From: Streptomyces sp. Tu 3180
GTDB lineage: Bacteria > Actinomycetota > Actinomycetes > Streptomycetales > Streptomycetaceae
NCBI RefSeq assembly: GCF_009852415.1
Contig: NZ_WOXS01000002.1
Coordinates: forward strand, 3,822,001 to 3,886,000
Reading direction: 5' to 3'
DNA: 64,000 nucleotides
Shown here: positions 60,750 through 64,000 of the stretch, piece by piece
How positions within the stretch are numbered: the stretch's first letter is position 1
Layout of the letters: each line of letters begins with the position of its first letter
Notes under the pieces: model-generated
What the model saw: the letters and a program-made list of their open reading frames with translations, nothing else
Told to the model about the DNA's origin: nothing
The model's database searches: none
Program-made: the position numbers and the translations under genes

Positions 60750-60779
60750 CTGACAAACAAAGTAAACGCCGGGTACCGT
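60750..60779 (+). promoter_or_regulatory. Candidate msiK promoter
   Basis: CTGACA (60750-60755), 18-bp spacer, TACCGT (60774-60779), followed by a DasR-like site and a leader of about 105 nt. Confidence 0.4.
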
Positions 60780-60796
60780 CCTGAGCCAGTTCACCC

Positions 60797-60812
60797 ACGT
60801 GGACTACACCAC
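60797..60812 (+). promoter_or_regulatory. DasR-responsive-element-like site upstream of msiK
   Basis: ACGTGGACTACACCAC keeps the TGGnCTAnACCA core of the dre consensus and lies between the predicted promoter and the msiK start. It resembles the two sites at 45.5 kb. Confidence 0.7.
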
Positions 60813-60891
60813 AACGGAACACCCGTAGTGGCACCGCCTTCCTACTCGGATCGTCCGGCACGTTCCTGCCGGTAGAAGGGGACCATTCACC

Positions 60892-61980
<1,089 letters not shown>

Positions 61981-62027
61981 GGAACCGGGCGAAACGTACG
62001 ACTGAGGGCGATTCACCCGAGGTGATG

Positions 62028-62063
62028 AAGAGGGGCCCCGCAGGCTGCTGCGGGGCCCCTCTT
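62028..62063 (+). terminator. Strong terminator after msiK
   Basis: AAGAGGGGCCCCGCAG-GCTG-CTGCGGGGCCCCTCTT, perfect 16-bp stem with a T-rich tail. Confidence 0.9.
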
Positions 62064-62201
62064 CTTGTCGACAAACACCCCGGCACAACGGTCATTTCGA
62101 GCAGTGTGCGTCAACACGCGCCCGCGCGACCCGGGCCCTGCCGTCCCTCGAACCGGTGACGGCGAGTTTCCACCCCGCTACCTGCCGCTACCCTCACACG
62201 C

Positions 62202-62657
62202 GTGAAGCACTCCACGAACCCTCAGACGCGACGCGGCGGGGGCCCCGCCCTCCGGGTCGGCCGCACCCTCGCCTTCGTCCTGCCCGTCGTCCTGGTGCTC
62301 TCCGGGACCCTCGCGGTCGCGCGAGTCAACTGGTCGGGGAACCCCTCGAGCCCGGTGCTCACCGTCGCGGACGCCTCCGTCTCCGGCGCCTCCCCGCGTG
62401 CCGCGGGACGCGCGCCGCAGGACGTGCTGCGCGACACGCTGCTGGTCGAACTGCAGGAGGAGGACCCGGGCGTGGCGCTCACCCACCTCCAGCAGGCCGT
62501 CGACGACCGCCCGTCGCTGGCGAGGTACTGCGCGTCCATCGCCCGCTCCCTCGGCAGGGCCGCGGTCCGGATGTACGGCCCCACCAGGGCCCAGTCCTAC
62601 GCCCGTCCGGTCTGCGACACCTCCTTCGCGTCGGGGGTCGTCGCCGCCCGGCGCTGA
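62202..62657 (+). CDS. Membrane-anchored or exported hypothetical protein
   Basis: 151 residues from GTG 62202. A basic N-terminus (KHSTNPQTRRGGGPALRVGR) and one hydrophobic helix TLAFVLPVVLVLSGTLAVA form a signal anchor or signal peptide; the rest is exported, with helical QDVLRDTLLVELQEEDPGVA and two cysteines (RYCASI, PVCDTS) that could pair. No family recognised. Confidence 0.65.
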   Translation: MKHSTNPQTRRGGGPALRVGRTLAFVLPVVLVLSGTLAVARVNWSGNPSSPVLTVADASVSGASPRAAGRAPQDVLRDTLLVELQEEDPGVALTHLQQAVDDRPSLARYCASIARSLGRAAVRMYGPTRAQSYARPVCDTSFASGVVAARR

Positions 62658-62758
62658 GCGCACGGCCCGCCACGCCGGCCGCACGGCACCGCGGCGGTGC
62701 CGGCGCGAGGGGCCACCGGAGACCCGTCCGCCCGCGGGGCGCCACGTACAGTTCGCTC

Positions 62759-63490
62759 ATGACCGATCCGAGCGCCGCGTCCCGCCCCCTCCAAGCCGTC
62801 GTCCTGGCCGGCGGCCAAGGCTCCCGGCTCCGTCCGTACACCGACGACCGGCCCAAGCCGATGGTCGAGATCCCCGGCACGGGGACCCCGATCATCGGCC
62901 ATCAGCTCTCCTGGCTCGCCGAGGAGGGCGTGACGGACGTGGTGGTCTCCTGCGGCCACCTCGCCGAGGTCCTGCAGAAGTGGCTGGAGACCGTGGACCT
63001 GCCCGTCTCCGTCACCACCGTCGTCGAGACGGAGCCCCTCGGCCGCGGCGGCGGCCTGAAGTACGCCGCCGCGCACCTCCCGTACCCGGACCGGCCCTGG
63101 TACGCCACCAACGGCGACATCTGGACCCGTTTCTCGCTGCGCGACATGGCGGACTTCCACACCGAGCGGGACGCCGTCGCGACCCTCGCCCTGGCCCGCC
63201 CGCGCATCCCGTGGGGCGCGGTGCGCACGGACGGCTTCGGCCACATCACCGACTTCATCGAGGCCCCGCCGTCGACCTTCGAGATCAACGCGGGCGTGTA
63301 CGTCTTCTCCCCCGAGTTCACCGGTCTGCTCCCGGAGCGCGGCGACCACGAGCGCACCACGTTCCCGCACCTGGCGCGCGAGCGCCGGCTGGCCGGGTTC
63401 CCGATCCCCCAGGGCTCCTACTGGCGGGCGATCGACACCGCCAAGGACCTGACGGAGGCGGCGAAGGAGCTGGCGGCGCAGAAGCGCTGA
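62759..63490 (+). CDS. Sugar-nucleotide nucleotidyltransferase
   Basis: 243 residues. LQAVVLAGGQGSRLRPYTDD with the NTP-binding GGxGxRL and RP(K)P motif, KPMVEIPGTGTPIIGHQLSW, ETEPLGRGGGLKYAAAH and TNGDIWTRFSL. The glucose-1-phosphate or mannose-1-phosphate nucleotidyltransferase type (one domain, no hexapeptide repeat). Exact sugar unknown. Confidence 0.88.
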   Translation: MTDPSAASRPLQAVVLAGGQGSRLRPYTDDRPKPMVEIPGTGTPIIGHQLSWLAEEGVTDVVVSCGHLAEVLQKWLETVDLPVSVTTVVETEPLGRGGGLKYAAAHLPYPDRPWYATNGDIWTRFSLRDMADFHTERDAVATLALARPRIPWGAVRTDGFGHITDFIEAPPSTFEINAGVYVFSPEFTGLLPERGDHERTTFPHLARERRLAGFPIPQGSYWRAIDTAKDLTEAAKELAAQKR

Positions 63491-63522
63491 CCCGCCCGGC
63501 ACCTCCTCACCCGGCACGTCTT

Positions 63523-63587
63523 CCGCCCGCACACGGCGAAGGGGTCCCGCACGGACGGTGCGGGACCCCTTCGCCGTGTGCGGGCGG
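63523..63587. terminator. Very long bidirectional terminator
   Basis: 30-bp perfect arms (63523-63552 and 63558-63587) with loop GGACG, between the convergent nucleotidyltransferase and the low-complexity gene. The stem core is GAAGGGGTCCCGCAC. Confidence 0.85.
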
Positions 63588-63594
63588 GTGGCCC

Positions 63595-64000
63595 CTACCC
63601 CAGGAGGCCGCCCACGAGGCCCCGTTCCCCGGTGGAGCCGCCGCCGCTGCCGCCGCCGCCACTGCCACCGCTCGGGGTGCCGCTGCCGCCGCCGGTGGCG
63701 CTGCCGCCCGAGGTCGGACCGGAACTGGTGCTCGGCGCCTGCCCGGCCGGGGAGGACTGCTGGGGCGGCGCCTGCCCGGTGCTGCCCCGGGTCTGGCTGG
63801 GGGCGCCGGTGACGGCGCCGGCGCCCTGGGTCGCACCGGGGGTGGTGGATCCGGCGGACGGGCCGGTCGAGCCGGACGTCGCGGCGCTCCGGCTGGGGGA
63901 GGTGGAGGCCGACGGGGTGCGCCGCTCCGGCGACTCGCCGGGCTCCTGCGGGAGCGGGGAGCCGGGGAGTTCGTTGCGCGGGGCCTCTCCGGGGCCCGGG
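63595..64000 (-). CDS. C-terminal part of a Gly/Ser/Thr/Pro-rich protein, 5' end outside window
   Basis: At least 134 residues read leftward to TAG 63597. The composition is almost wholly Gly, Ser, Thr, Pro and Ala, for example GSATGGGSGTPSGGSGGGGS and STTPGATQGAGAVTGAPSQT, ending GERGLVGGLLG. The frame stays open to the window edge. Such tails occur at the C-terminus of large surface or kinase-like proteins in Streptomyces; the catalytic part, if any, is to the right. Confidence 0.55.
   Translation of the reverse strand, partial: PGPGEAPRNELPGSPLPQEPGESPERRTPSASTSPSRSAATSGSTGPSAGSTTPGATQGAGAVTGAPSQTRGSTGQAPPQQSSPAGQAPSTSSGPTSGGSATGGGSGTPSGGSGGGGSGGGSTGERGLVGGLLG

Overview
The window is high-GC actinobacterial DNA, almost certainly from a Streptomyces chromosome: GC-rich third codon positions throughout, GTG starts, futalosine menaquinone genes, DasR-type sites, an msiK ATPase, a BldD-type site at a diguanylate cyclase gene, a SoxR-type box at a quinone reductase gene and a CIRCE-controlled groEL. 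Most of it is conserved core chromosome. The left edge is accessory: part of a RiPP cluster. Family names are assigned by reading the translated sequences; no database search was run. | Layout. 1-5.7 kb: a leftward operon of a daptide-type RiPP cluster (recognition protein, methyltransferase, aminotransferase running off the window), preceded by a luciferase-like oxidoreductase and a small secreted protein, with a divergent LuxR-type regulator. 5.8-12.7 kb: conserved actinobacterial genes (DUF3027 protein, MFS permease, DUF2771 lipoprotein, cold-shock protein, small membrane protein, HAD phosphatase) enclosing mqnB-mqnD of the futalosine menaquinone route. 12.8-19.1 kb: a membrane protein, a helicase-associated/WYL-like protein and an XPB helicase; two tiny secreted-peptide genes and a 17-bp repeat array lie between the last two. 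19.3-19.6 kb: a non-coding MITE-like element. 19.7-29.2 kb: aldo/keto reductase with its divergent XRE regulator, a HelD-like ATPase, CutC, mycothiol-type enzymes and hydrolases. 29.3-31.3 kb: RpiR regulator and murQ. 32-35.5 kb: MFS exporter and old-yellow-enzyme oxidoreductase. 35.6-40.1 kb: groEL with doubled CIRCE and three perfect 58-bp repeats, a cold-shock gene, then a threonine-synthase-like gene overlapping a ThiS/MoaD-like sulfur carrier gene behind a SAM-I riboswitch. 40.3-43.7 kb: glucosyl-3-phosphoglycerate synthase and otsA/otsB. 44.2-48.8 kb: aminosugar genes (sugar-binding lipoprotein, nagK, nagA, a PfkB kinase) around DasR-like sites. 48.8-64 kb: carbohydrate-binding membrane protein, GGDEF cyclase, flavin reductase, ArfB, TerD, pentapeptide protein, FAD protein, SoxR-box quinone reductase, aminoglycoside-kinase-like protein, tRNA-Thr, WYL regulator, msiK, a nucleotidyltransferase and the tail of a low-complexity protein. 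| How genes work together. The most interesting unit is 38.4-40.1 kb. A PLP enzyme of the threonine synthase family is translationally coupled to a diglycine-ending sulfur carrier and sits behind a SAM-sensing riboswitch. This combination suggests protein-thiocarboxylate-dependent homocysteine synthesis from O-phosphohomoserine rather than threonine synthesis. The nag genes and msiK share DasR-like sites, consistent with one N-acetylglucosamine-responsive regulon; murR-like/murQ adds MurNAc recycling. gpgS, otsA and otsB together suggest compatible-solute production.
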